Assembly: GCA_002773495.1 (NCBI GenBank)
Contig: PFAX01000021.1
Location: forward strand, 1-12,214
Reading direction: 5' to 3'
DNA: 12,214 nt
Origin: a bacterium (Candidatus Gribaldobacteria) CG10_big_fil_rev_8_21_14_0_10_37_21
GTDB lineage: Bacteria; Patescibacteriota; Minisyncoccia; Minisyncoccales; CG1-02-41-26
Part shown: positions 4,630 to 12,214 of the stretch, one piece after another
Position numbering within the stretch: the stretch's first letter is position 1
How the letters are laid out: every line of letters starts with the position of its first letter
The notes under the pieces: model-generated
The model's database searches: none
What the model saw: only the letters and a program-made list of their open reading frames with translations
Told to the model about the DNA's origin: nothing
Program-made: the position numbers and the translations under genes

Positions 4630-6702
4630 TTAAATGTCCAGGTTCTTTACTTTCTTGGCGTGGGCTTGGATAAACTTCTTTCTGGGTAAAACCTCTTTGC
4701 CCATTAAAATGTCAAACATTTGATCAGCTTGTTTGGCATCTTCAATATTCACTTGCAATAAAATCCGATTACTTGGGCTCATCGTTGTTTCCCATAGTTC
4801 TTCAGGGTTCATTTCACCCAAACCTTTATAGCGCTGGACATTCACGCCTGTTCTTTTTACCTCGCCTTCAACAGCTTCTCCTTCTAGTAAGCTCTCACCT
4901 TGCCCTTCTTCAAGAGTTTTTTCCTCAATTTCTTTTTTTAAGGGCTTTTCTTTTGCCTTTTGGGCCTTATTTTTATCAATATCAAGTACAATCTCATCTT
5001 TATCTTCTTCGGTATAGGCATACTCTTGACATTTACCTGCTTGTATTTTGTACAAAGGTGGCTGAGCAATATACAAATAACCCCTTTCAATTAGTGGTTT
5101 GAAATAACGATAAAATAAGGTAAGTAAAAGAGTTCTAATATGGCTGCCGTCAACATCAGCATCAGACATAATAATAATCCGGTGATATCTTGTTTTTTCA
5201 ATGTCAAAGTCCTGGGCGATGGCAGCACCTAAGGCAATAACTAAATTTTTAATTTCATTGTTAGCTAAAATTTTGTCTAACCTCGCCCTTTCAACATTAA
5301 GCACTTTGCCCCTTAAAGGTAAAATGGCTTGAAACCTACGATCCCTTGCCATCTTTGAGCTTCCGCCAGCACTGTCGCCTTCCACAAGGTAAAGTTCAGA
5401 ATCTTCTGGGGCTTTTGAAGAGCAGTCAGCTAATTTACCCGGTAAAGCCATGCCGTCTAAAACTCCTTTTCTTAAAACAGTCGTCCTGGCCGCTTTTGCC
5501 GCTTTTCTCGCTCGAGCTGATAACATACAACTTTCAATAATACCTCTAGCATCGCTTGGATTTTTTTCTAAAAATTCAGTAAAGGCCTCCGCAAAAACAC
5601 TTTCCACGGCTGTTTTTGCCTCTGTGTTACCTAATTTAGCTTTAGTTTGCCCTTCAAATTGGGGTTCTTTAATTTTAATTGAAACAATTGAAACAAGGCC
5701 TTCTCTGACATCATTGCCGGTTAAATTTTCTTCTTTTTCTTTTAAATAGCCATTTTTCCTCGCATAATCGTTAATTACCCGAGTTAGGGCTGTTCTAAAA
5801 CCAGTTAAATGCATCCCGCCTTCACCTGTATTGATGTTATTGGCAAAGCTTTCTTCAACGCATTCTATTTCTTCTTTAGCGTAAACCAAAGCCACCTCAA
5901 CTAAAACATCTTCTCGCTCGTTTTGACAATAAAAAACATTGTCGTGCTTTGGTTCAGCGTCTCCTAATAAATACTTAACATATGATTTAATCCCCCCTTC
6001 AAAATAAAAATTGTAATCAAACACTGGAACTTCGCGCTCGTCTCTGATATTAATTTTAACACCCGGGGTTAGATAGGCCTGTTGCCTTAAATGGCGAATT
6101 ACCTTTTTTTTGTCAAAAACAATGCCTGTTTTAAAAATTGTTTCATCGGGAATGAAAATTTGTGCTGTGCCTGTTTCTTTGCAGGCCTCTAACTTCTTTA
6201 TTTTTGCCTTGGGTTTGCCAAAAGCAAACTCCTGAACCCATTTAAAGCCATCCCGACAAATCTCGCTTTTCATATACTTACTTAAAGCGCAAACAACGGA
6301 AACGCCAACCCCATGCAAACCCCCTGAAACCTTATAAGCACCACTGCCAAACTTACCCCCAGCATGCAAGGTTGTCATAACTGTTTCAAGAGCTGACTTG
6401 CCTGTTTTTTTGTGGGTCTCAACAGGAATGCCTCGGCCATTATCAGTACACTTAACTGACCCATCTTTTTGTAAAATCACTTCTATTAAATCACAATGCC
6501 CACCCATGGCTTCGTCTAATGAATTATCAACAACCTCCCAAATTAAATGATGCAAGCCATCAATGCCAGTTGAGCCAATATACATCCCAGGGCGTTGCCT
6601 AACTGGGTCAAGCCCTTCTAAAACATAAATATCCTCAGCTGTATAATCCGATTTCTTTTTTGTTTTATCTTTTATTTGATCGTTTGTATTTTCTTTTGCC
6701 AT
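4630..6702 (-). CDS. gyrB: DNA gyrase subunit B
   Basis: ATP-hydrolysing subunit of gyrase, which with GyrA introduces negative supercoils. It has 690 residues, longer than the common 635-650. GHKL ATPase motifs are present: EVVDNSLDEA (56-65), a DNGRGIP motif near 92-98, and GGLHGVGVSVV. The TOPRIM domain follows, with LVEGDSAGG and MSDADVDGSHIRTL. The C-terminal RYKGLGEMNPEELWETTM begins near 624. Extra length comes mainly from a charged K/E-rich stretch at about 563-619, between YAYTEED and NVQRYKG, some 35-40 residues longer than in Bacillus. Gyrase and Topo IV B subunits are alike; I prefer GyrB on the motifs and single copy here. It follows pheT after 11 bases. Confidence 0.93.
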   Translation of the reverse strand: MAKENTNDQIKDKTKKKSDYTAEDIYVLEGLDPVRQRPGMYIGSTGIDGLHHLIWEVVDNSLDEAMGGHCDLIEVILQKDGSVKCTDNGRGIPVETHKKTGKSALETVMTTLHAGGKFGSGAYKVSGGLHGVGVSVVCALSKYMKSEICRDGFKWVQEFAFGKPKAKIKKLEACKETGTAQIFIPDETIFKTGIVFDKKKVIRHLRQQAYLTPGVKINIRDEREVPVFDYNFYFEGGIKSYVKYLLGDAEPKHDNVFYCQNEREDVLVEVALVYAKEEIECVEESFANNINTGEGGMHLTGFRTALTRVINDYARKNGYLKEKEENLTGNDVREGLVSIVSIKIKEPQFEGQTKAKLGNTEAKTAVESVFAEAFTEFLEKNPSDARGIIESCMLSARARKAAKAARTTVLRKGVLDGMALPGKLADCSSKAPEDSELYLVEGDSAGGSSKMARDRRFQAILPLRGKVLNVERARLDKILANNEIKNLVIALGAAIAQDFDIEKTRYHRIIIMSDADVDGSHIRTLLLTLFYRYFKPLIERGYLYIAQPPLYKIQAGKCQEYAYTEEDKDEIVLDIDKNKAQKAKEKPLKKEIEEKTLEEGQGESLLEGEAVEGEVKRTGVNVQRYKGLGEMNPEELWETTMSPSNRILLQVNIEDAKQADQMFDILMGKEVLPRKKFIQAHAKKVKNLDI

Positions 6703-6713
6703 AAAATTAAAAA

Positions 6714-8768
6714 TTACTTTCTAATGATAAAGCCGTTTTTTTCAAGATTCTGAATTATTTTTATTAACTCTTTGTTCACTTCTTCTAAAGAAAGGGTGGC
6801 TTTAGGGTTTTGAAAGGTTAAATGAAAGCCGAAATTCTCCTTGCCTTCCTCAACGCCTTTACCTGAATAAACTTCAAATAACTCTATTTCTTTTAAAAAA
6901 GCGGGCTTAGCCAGATAAATAACTTGCTCTATTTTACTATAAAGGGTGCTTTTATCAGCTAAGAAAGAAAGGTCTAATAAAACAGGTGGAAACTGGGGTA
7001 TTTCTTTGAATCCTTTTTTCATTTGGCCTTGGCTTTGCAAAAAATCAAAGTCAAGTTCAGCTATAAAAATATTTTCTTTAGTTTGGTTTATCTTTCCTTT
7101 AACAAGGCCAATCAAACCAACCTCTTTTTGCTTAACTATTATTTTAGCTGAACAACCAGCTTCTAAATAATTATGCTCTAAAATGGGCTCATAATTTACC
7201 TTCAATCCCAATACATTAAAAAGGACTTCTAAATAACTTTTTAGCTCAAAAAAACCTTGCTCTTTATTCCTCAACCCCTGTTTCGCCATTACCACACCTA
7301 AACTCTTTTTTTCTTTACCTAAAAAAACTTTGCCAATTTCAAATATTCTAACTTCATTTTGATACCTTAAATTCTCTTTAGCATTTTTAATAAGATGAAT
7401 CGCTAAGCAGGGCCTTAAATAATGATTTAAAGTGCTCATTGGGTTTGCAGGAAAAATTAGTTCCCCCTCTTTAAAACCAAAAATAGCTTTAATATTTTCA
7501 GGGGTAAAAGAATAATTATAGGCCTCCGCAAAAGCAAGCTCTTTAAATAAATTTTTTATTTTATTTTCAAAAATAAACTCTTGATTTTCTTGACTTGGTT
7601 TTAAAACAACCTCTGGAAAAACTGGGGTAATGTTATTATAGCCATATAATCTGCCTATTTCCTCTATTAAGTCCTCCTCTATTTGAAGATCTAATCTTGA
7701 AGTTGGCACGATCACAAGAAGCTGATGATTACTCTTTCTTTTAAAAGAAAAATCTAATTTTCTAAGGATTTGCTCAATATTTATTTTTGTTATTTCAAGG
7801 CCGAGAAGGCGTTTGACATATTCACAATTAAGCTCAATTTGCCTCTCTTTAACTTTATTGGGGTAAAAATCAACTAAACTGCCTGTAGCCACTCCTCCAG
7901 CTATTTCAACAATCAAGTCAAACGCTCTTTGTTGGCTAAAATCAATTAAATTAGGGGTTATTTCGTGCTCAAACCTATTAGAGGCATCAGTTCTTAACTT
8001 TAATTTTTGACTGGCTTTTCTAATTAAGACCGGGTTAAAGTTAGCCGCTTCGATTAAAACATTTTCCGTGTTTTTATCAATGCCTGTTTCTAATCCCCCT
8101 TTAATGCCGGCAATGGCAATGGGCTTTTCAATATCTGCTATCACTAAAATACTTTCGTCTAACTTATATTCTGTTTTGGCCTCATCAAACGTTTTAATTG
8201 TTTCCCCGTTCCTTGCCCGCCTAATAATTATTTCTTTCCTTTCACTTTGAACTTTGAACTTTGAACTTTGAACTTGCACGCCTTTGATTTTATCCAAATC
8301 AAAGGCGTGCAGGGGTTGGCCTGTTTCTAACATCACATAATTGGTAATGTCTACGATGTTGTTGATTGGCTTTAAGCCCAAAAGGGAAAGCCGTTCTTTG
8401 AGCCATTTAGGCGACTCCCCTACCTTCACCCCAGAGATTAATTGAGCGGTATACCTCGGGCAATCGTCTTTGCTTTCTACCTTTAAAGCAAGTAAATCAG
8501 AAACTTTGCCTTGTTTTATTTTCAAGGTTGTTTTAGGAATTACAAACTTATTACCTGTTAAAATAGCAATCTCTTGAGCAATCCCTATATGCGAAAAACA
8601 ATCATGGGCCCTATTAGGCAATACATCAATATCAATTAGCCAGTCATTGCCTTTCTTTTCCAGCCCTTCTATTTCAAAGCTATGGAAACACAAAAGATCA
8701 GCCACCTTTTGGGCTGCAGGAGTTTTACCTTGTAAATATTCTTTTAACCAATTATAGGAAAATAACAT
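6714..8768 (-). CDS. pheT: Phenylalanyl-tRNA synthetase beta subunit, short form
   Basis: With PheS forms the (alpha-beta)2 enzyme charging tRNA-Phe. The 684 residues compare with about 795 in most bacteria. After the N-terminal SYNWLKEYL and HSFEIEGLE, the sequence goes directly to IDIDVLPNRAHDCFSHIGIA (45-64), so the EMAP-II/OB-fold tRNA-binding domain normally at about 40-150 is absent. B3/B4 editing domain roughly 105-290 (NNIVDITNYVMLETGQPLHAFD at 136-157), B5 about 305-375, catalytic-like core 395-590, and C-terminal FDX-ACB anticodon-binding domain 592-684. Residues about 164-178 (VQVQSSKFKVQSERK) are an insertion encoded by a hairpin arm and heptanucleotide repeats. One base separates its ATG from the pheS stop; gyrB follows after 11. 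Confidence 0.96.
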   Translation of the reverse strand: MLFSYNWLKEYLQGKTPAAQKVADLLCFHSFEIEGLEKKGNDWLIDIDVLPNRAHDCFSHIGIAQEIAILTGNKFVIPKTTLKIKQGKVSDLLALKVESKDDCPRYTAQLISGVKVGESPKWLKERLSLLGLKPINNIVDITNYVMLETGQPLHAFDLDKIKGVQVQSSKFKVQSERKEIIIRRARNGETIKTFDEAKTEYKLDESILVIADIEKPIAIAGIKGGLETGIDKNTENVLIEAANFNPVLIRKASQKLKLRTDASNRFEHEITPNLIDFSQQRAFDLIVEIAGGVATGSLVDFYPNKVKERQIELNCEYVKRLLGLEITKINIEQILRKLDFSFKRKSNHQLLVIVPTSRLDLQIEEDLIEEIGRLYGYNNITPVFPEVVLKPSQENQEFIFENKIKNLFKELAFAEAYNYSFTPENIKAIFGFKEGELIFPANPMSTLNHYLRPCLAIHLIKNAKENLRYQNEVRIFEIGKVFLGKEKKSLGVVMAKQGLRNKEQGFFELKSYLEVLFNVLGLKVNYEPILEHNYLEAGCSAKIIVKQKEVGLIGLVKGKINQTKENIFIAELDFDFLQSQGQMKKGFKEIPQFPPVLLDLSFLADKSTLYSKIEQVIYLAKPAFLKEIELFEVYSGKGVEEGKENFGFHLTFQNPKATLSLEEVNKELIKIIQNLEKNGFIIRK
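8245..8272. repeat. Heptanucleotide tandem repeat, four copies, inside pheT
   Basis: CTTTGAA is repeated four times without error (8245-8251, 8252-8258, 8259-8265, 8266-8272), with a partial fifth unit (CTT). On the coding strand it is GTTCAAA-type and gives QSSKFKVQS, using all frames in turn because 7 is not a multiple of 3. It adjoins the 8276-8310 hairpin. Loss or gain of one unit would shift the pheT frame. Confidence 0.95.
8276..8310. repeat. 15-bp perfect inverted repeat inside pheT
   Basis: GCACGCCTTTGATTT (8276-8290) is the exact reverse complement of 8296-8310, with a 5-base loop (8291-8295). The right arm encodes the conserved HAFDL; the left arm encodes IKGVQ at the border of the unconserved insertion. 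It lies 3 bases from the heptanucleotide repeat. Confidence 0.95.
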
Positions 8769-8769
8769 G

Positions 8770-9813
8770 TTAAAATTGTTTTAAAAACCTTAAATCATTT
8801 TGATAAAAAAGCCGTAAATCAGGAATATTATGTTTTATCATTGCCAACCTCTCAATCCCGCAGCCAAAAGCAAACCCAGTGAAATTAACTTTGCCCTTAG
8901 TTCTTTGCTGAAGCCCAGCGGCCTTAAAAACATTGGGGTGGACCATACCAGCACCCATTAATTCTAACCACCCTCCTTCGCCCTTTGGGCTTCGGCGGGC
9001 AGGCCCGCCACCCTTAGTTTTAGCGTCTATTTCAAAACCGGGCTCAACAAAAGGAAAATACCCTGGCCTGAGGCGAACTTCTACCTTGCTTTCAAAATAT
9101 TGGCTTAAAAATTCAGCCATAATGGCTTTAAATGAAGAAACAGAAATATTTTCATCAACCATCAAGCCCTCTAATTGATAAAACTGGGCTTCGTGCTTAA
9201 CATCTGTCGCTTCGTTTCGAAAAACTCGCCCTGGCACCACGATTCTGAAGGGTGGTTTATGGGTTTCCATATATCTGGCTTGCATCGGGCTTGTGTGCGT
9301 CCTTAAAAGCATTTTTGAACTTTCTGGCTTTAGCCAAAAAGTATCTTGCATATCCCTGGCTGGGTGGTCTTTAGGCACATTTAAAGCGTCAAAATTATAC
9401 CAGTCGCTTTCTATTTCAGACCCTAAAACAACCTCAAAGCCCATTGTTTTAAAAATGTCAGTTAGTTCTCTTTGGGCTTGGGTAATTAAATGAAGATAGC
9501 CAATTTCTTTTTGAGGGACTGGCCTTGAAACATCAATCTTTCCAACCAAATTTTCTGTTTGGCCTCTTTTCTGATAAATTTGCTTTGACTTTTGTTCAAA
9601 AACAGCTTTAAGTTCATTTTTTAAAAGATTGGCTTGATTACCAGCTATTTTACGCTCATTTTCAGGTAAATCCTTTAAGCCCTTAAAAACATCAGCAATT
9701 AAGCCCTGCTTGCCTAAATACTTCTTTTCAAACAAAACTAAATCCTCGGCTTTTTCAATTAAAGCTAACTCGTTGTCGGCTTGTTTTTTAATTAGAGAAA
9801 TGTCCATTAGCAT
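8770..9813 (-). CDS. pheS: Phenylalanyl-tRNA synthetase alpha subunit
   Basis: Catalytic class II subunit activating phenylalanine and transferring it to tRNA-Phe. From ATG 9811-9813 it is 347 residues, normal length. An N-terminal coiled-coil region covers about 1-90 (FEKKYLGKQGLIADVFKGLKDLP). Class II motifs follow: LLRTHTSPMQARYM, RVFRNEATDVKHEAQFYQLEG (motif 2), and GFAFGCGIERLAM (motif 3) before the C-terminal FYQNDLRFLKQF. A second ATG at 9805-9807 (MDISLIKK) is equally plausible. The frame is open to 9891, but that part overlaps the restriction-modification gene and has no family similarity. The segment GGGPARRSPKGEGG just before WLELMGAGMVHP is an insertion made by a G+C-rich palindromic element (8971-9013). 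It follows the restriction-modification gene by 4 bases and leads into pheT. Confidence 0.95.
   Translation of the reverse strand: MLMDISLIKKQADNELALIEKAEDLVLFEKKYLGKQGLIADVFKGLKDLPENERKIAGNQANLLKNELKAVFEQKSKQIYQKRGQTENLVGKIDVSRPVPQKEIGYLHLITQAQRELTDIFKTMGFEVVLGSEIESDWYNFDALNVPKDHPARDMQDTFWLKPESSKMLLRTHTSPMQARYMETHKPPFRIVVPGRVFRNEATDVKHEAQFYQLEGLMVDENISVSSFKAIMAEFLSQYFESKVEVRLRPGYFPFVEPGFEIDAKTKGGGPARRSPKGEGGWLELMGAGMVHPNVFKAAGLQQRTKGKVNFTGFAFGCGIERLAMIKHNIPDLRLFYQNDLRFLKQF
8971..9013. repeat. G+C-rich palindromic (REP-like) element inside pheS
   Basis: These 43 bases hold 33 G or C in otherwise AT-rich DNA. They contain two hairpins: GCCC-TTT-GGGC (8980-8990) and GGCGGGC-AG-GCCCGCC (8994-9009). 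They are read in frame as GGGPARRSPKGEGG, at a surface loop that in other PheS proteins is short and variable. Composition and structure suggest an inserted dispersed repeat; only one copy lies in this window. Confidence 0.75.
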
Positions 9814-9817
9814 TGTT

Positions 9818-12187
9818 TTATATTGCACTTGAATAGGGCAATGTTTTAATAAAGTTTTCCATAAATAACCAATCTGGCTCGCCTTTTTCATTAACCGGCA
9901 GTTTGATTTTTGTTGAACGAATTTTTATCTGATTAAATTTTCTACCATAAGAATACCTAAACTGCTCCAAATTTATAATTGTTTGCAAAAATAAACCGAC
10001 AAATTTATTTAATTTAAATTTTGGCAATAATTTTTCAACATGATCGCTGGCGGAAAAACTCTCTCCTTGATAAGAACAAAAACCCGCAACAGCCGAATCA
10101 ATTACTAAGACATTGCCTTCTTCGGTATAAAAATTATAAAAACCTTCAACACCATTGTTAGTTGATTGGGTTGTGATATAAGGATATTTTCCTTTCCCTA
10201 TGTCCTCTAATTGCCTCTTGGGCGTTGTCTTTGTACCCGCAACTTCAAACAAGTCATTTATTGAAAATTGTTTCCACACATGAACAGAAAAAATAAAATT
10301 TTTATCTTCAAAAAATGGACTAGACGAAATATTATCTTCAAAATTCAAAATTTTATACGCTATGTATTTTTTTATATTAAATTCAAAGCTATCTTGCGCT
10401 AATCGCGAATAATCTGTCTCAAGGTATGCTTCAACACACCACTCATTTTCAACGCCAACTTTCCTCCAAACACTTTTGCCTGGGGATTTTGTTCGACGAT
10501 AAACATTTAACCAATTATCACGAATTTTAATCCAACGATTTGTCGCAATTCTTCCCTCAACCCTGTCTTTCCTAAAGCCATCGTCTTTCCAGTAGCCAAA
10601 CCATGTTTCGTGGTTCTCGTCGCTCTTGTGCGGTGTATGGGCCGTAAAAACCATAATGCAGACCACAACGCCAACCGGGTAAAATAAATCATCAGGCATA
10701 CTCATTACCGCCTCTAACCGATGCTCTTTTAATAACTGCTCTCGCAAGGGGTGCTGGGCAATAGCTAACGACATCGGGACTATTACAATACCGGTGGCGT
10801 TTTTCTGTAATCCGTTAAGCAAAGTTATAACAAAATTCCACTCGTGCAAGTTTTCGCCCTTTTGCGAATAGGGCGGGTTGATAAACCCGACAGTGGCTTT
10901 ATTTTTTATTTGCTCAAAAATCTCCTCGTCAAAGCAAGAACCCTGATAAAGATTTGTTTTACCATCACCCCGCAAAATCATATTAGAAACAGCCAATGCA
11001 AACATTTGTGGCTCTTGCTCAATGCCGATTAACGAATGTTCTAAAATTTTTATTTTATCACTTTCGCTTACATCTTTAGTCATTTTTTTCATCGCTGAAA
11101 TCAAAAACCCACCCGTACCACAACAAGTGTCTAAAACAACTGAATTTTTATTTAATTTTGCTAAATCAGCAAAAAGGTCTGTAATATGTTTTGGTGTTAA
11201 GACAATGCCCAAACCCTGTTTATCCCCACCAGTATAACGGATAAATTCGCCATAAAAATCCCCAATAATGTCAAAATCATAATGGGCTTGGGTAAATGGC
11301 CTTACCTCTCTATCTATATCTCTGATAATGCGTGCCAGTGGCGACTCGTTCTTACCTTTATCAATTTTTTGAAGTTCTGGATGATCTTCAATAAAACGAA
11401 AGGCGTTAACAACAGCTTTTTTCTTTGCTTCTTGGTTAACGCCAAGCTTAGCTTGGTTAATAATGTCTGTAATCGCCCTAAATGTTTCTATAGCAAGTTC
11501 TTGCCCAACATAATTACTAAAAGACGCCCTAAACCCCGGCTTCATTAAGGCCAATAAAACCCCACTAACTAACAATGGTTTTTGAGCTTCAGTAATTTTG
11601 CCATAGTCACGCAAATAATTATGTAAATCCCGAGAAAATTTATTTAACCCCCTTGTACGACACTGGGCCACCCCCTCATCAAACATCATATACCGCGAAA
11701 AACTCTCCCAAGAAACAATATCTCTAACCAAAACTCTGTTTATCCCGTCGTCTCTCAATGGCTGAGAGCTTGATTCGCCCTTTGCTTGCAAAAAAACATC
11801 TATTTTTAGCTCTGTCTCGTCTTGCCCGCTCACCGCAATAGATAAAACATTAAACTCTTTTGCTAAATTAGCACTATAAAGTAAAACCCCATCAATTGCG
11901 TAATCTTTATATTGGTCACCTGTTGACGATTGATGTTTTTTAATGTCTGCCTTACATTCAATAACTAAAATAAAATCTCTGTCTTTTGGGTTAGAAATAA
12001 TAAACTCGGGCTTGCCTACTCCCCCCCCTGACTTACTGGCTGTTTTTAGCAATTTTTCAATTAAAGGATTTTGACTTTTCTGCTCATCAATCATAAAACC
12101 GTTAGCATCTGTTATGCCAACAACTTCTAATTTTTTACGGACGATATTTTCAGTTATTCTCTCATTTTTAGCCATAATTCTTTTCAT
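9818..12187 (-). CDS. Single-chain restriction-modification enzyme (type IIG-like: nuclease, N6-adenine methylase, TRD)
   Basis: A 789-residue protein combining all three functions of a restriction-modification system. Residues about 1-150 form an HsdR-N-like PD-(D/E)xK nuclease domain: KPEFI at 59-63 and the core VIECKAD at 75-81, with Glu77 and Lys79. Residues about 200-600 are an HsdM-type N6-adenine methylase, with TPKHITDLFADL (331-342), motif I LDTCCGTGG (352-360) and motif IV NPPY (437-440). Residues about 638-786 look like one HsdS-type target-recognition domain (WKQFSINDLFEVAGTKT, KYPYITTQSTNNGVEGFYNF, GRKFNQIKI). With a single TRD it may work as a dimer. No separate R or S gene is adjacent. 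ATG at 12185-12187 has AGGGG only 2 bases upstream; ATG at 12173-12175 (MAKNERITE) fits the family equally well. Confidence 0.88.
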   Translation of the reverse strand: MKRIMAKNERITENIVRKKLEVVGITDANGFMIDEQKSQNPLIEKLLKTASKSGGGVGKPEFIISNPKDRDFILVIECKADIKKHQSSTGDQYKDYAIDGVLLYSANLAKEFNVLSIAVSGQDETELKIDVFLQAKGESSSQPLRDDGINRVLVRDIVSWESFSRYMMFDEGVAQCRTRGLNKFSRDLHNYLRDYGKITEAQKPLLVSGVLLALMKPGFRASFSNYVGQELAIETFRAITDIINQAKLGVNQEAKKKAVVNAFRFIEDHPELQKIDKGKNESPLARIIRDIDREVRPFTQAHYDFDIIGDFYGEFIRYTGGDKQGLGIVLTPKHITDLFADLAKLNKNSVVLDTCCGTGGFLISAMKKMTKDVSESDKIKILEHSLIGIEQEPQMFALAVSNMILRGDGKTNLYQGSCFDEEIFEQIKNKATVGFINPPYSQKGENLHEWNFVITLLNGLQKNATGIVIVPMSLAIAQHPLREQLLKEHRLEAVMSMPDDLFYPVGVVVCIMVFTAHTPHKSDENHETWFGYWKDDGFRKDRVEGRIATNRWIKIRDNWLNVYRRTKSPGKSVWRKVGVENEWCVEAYLETDYSRLAQDSFEFNIKKYIAYKILNFEDNISSSPFFEDKNFIFSVHVWKQFSINDLFEVAGTKTTPKRQLEDIGKGKYPYITTQSTNNGVEGFYNFYTEEGNVLVIDSAVAGFCSYQGESFSASDHVEKLLPKFKLNKFVGLFLQTIINLEQFRYSYGRKFNQIKIRSTKIKLPVNEKGEPDWLFMENFIKTLPYSSAI

Positions 12188-12194
12188 TTCCCCT

Positions 12195-12200
12195 ATTTTA
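12195..12200 (-). promoter_or_regulatory. Possible -10 box giving a near-leaderless mRNA
   Basis: On the minus strand TAAAAT (12200-12195) lies 7 bases before the ATG at 12187, so transcription would begin at or next to the start codon. The matching -35 region would be outside the window, so this cannot be confirmed. Confidence 0.3.
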
Positions 12201-12214
12201 ACTTAAATAAAACC

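Noticed and set aside
4081..5749. Plus-strand open frames opposite the hydrolase/NYN remnants and gyrB
   Set aside because: They are shadows of the minus-strand genes, without recognisable motifs or promoters.
7255..7285. QGLRNKEQG segment in PheT resembling repeat-derived peptides seen in these genomes
   Set aside because: No tandem or inverted repeat is visible in the DNA here, so there is no direct support.
9814..9891. 26-codon N-terminal extension of PheS
   Set aside because: It overlaps the end of the restriction-modification gene; PheS homology begins after the ATGs at 9813 and 9807.

Overview
The window looks like an accessory-light chromosomal segment of a Candidate Phyla Radiation (Patescibacteria) bacterium, most likely of the Parcubacteria type. 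This is an inference. It rests on AT-rich DNA, very short intergenic gaps, almost no Shine-Dalgarno sequences, reduced core proteins (61-residue SecE, PheT without its N-terminal tRNA-binding domain), rplK without rplA beside it, and surface-loop insertions typical of these genomes. UGA behaves as a normal stop throughout.

Nearly every gene is on the minus strand, so transcription runs from high to low coordinates. The right block (12187 to 4630) encodes, in order, a single-chain restriction-modification enzyme (nuclease, N6-adenine methylase and one target-recognition domain), PheS, PheT and GyrB, with gaps of 1 to 11 bases. After gyrB comes a scar (4614 to 3750): the front of an isochorismatase-like cysteine hydrolase abuts, out of frame, the back of a NYN-domain nuclease that has lost its N-terminus.

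The centre (3600 to 3760) is regulatory. A consensus promoter faces left into secE-nusG-rplK, whose leader contains a terminator-like hairpin and whose end carries a terminator. A second strong promoter faces right and drives only a transcript of about 55 nt that ends at its own intrinsic terminator. This is a candidate small RNA antisense to the end of the NYN remnant.

The left block (2160 to 215) holds a Nudix protein, dCMP deaminase and dTMP kinase, so two of the three genes serve dTTP supply. A long perfect hairpin lies between the deaminase and the kinase. Bases 1-99, on the opposite strand, read as the C-terminal tail of a DDE transposase, so the window's left edge is the end of an insertion sequence.

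The most unusual signals lie inside housekeeping genes. pheT carries a four-copy heptanucleotide tandem repeat next to a 15-bp perfect hairpin, inserted in frame. pheS, encoding the partner subunit, carries a 43-bp palindromic element that is about 77% G+C, also in frame. No CRISPR array, tRNA or rRNA was seen.
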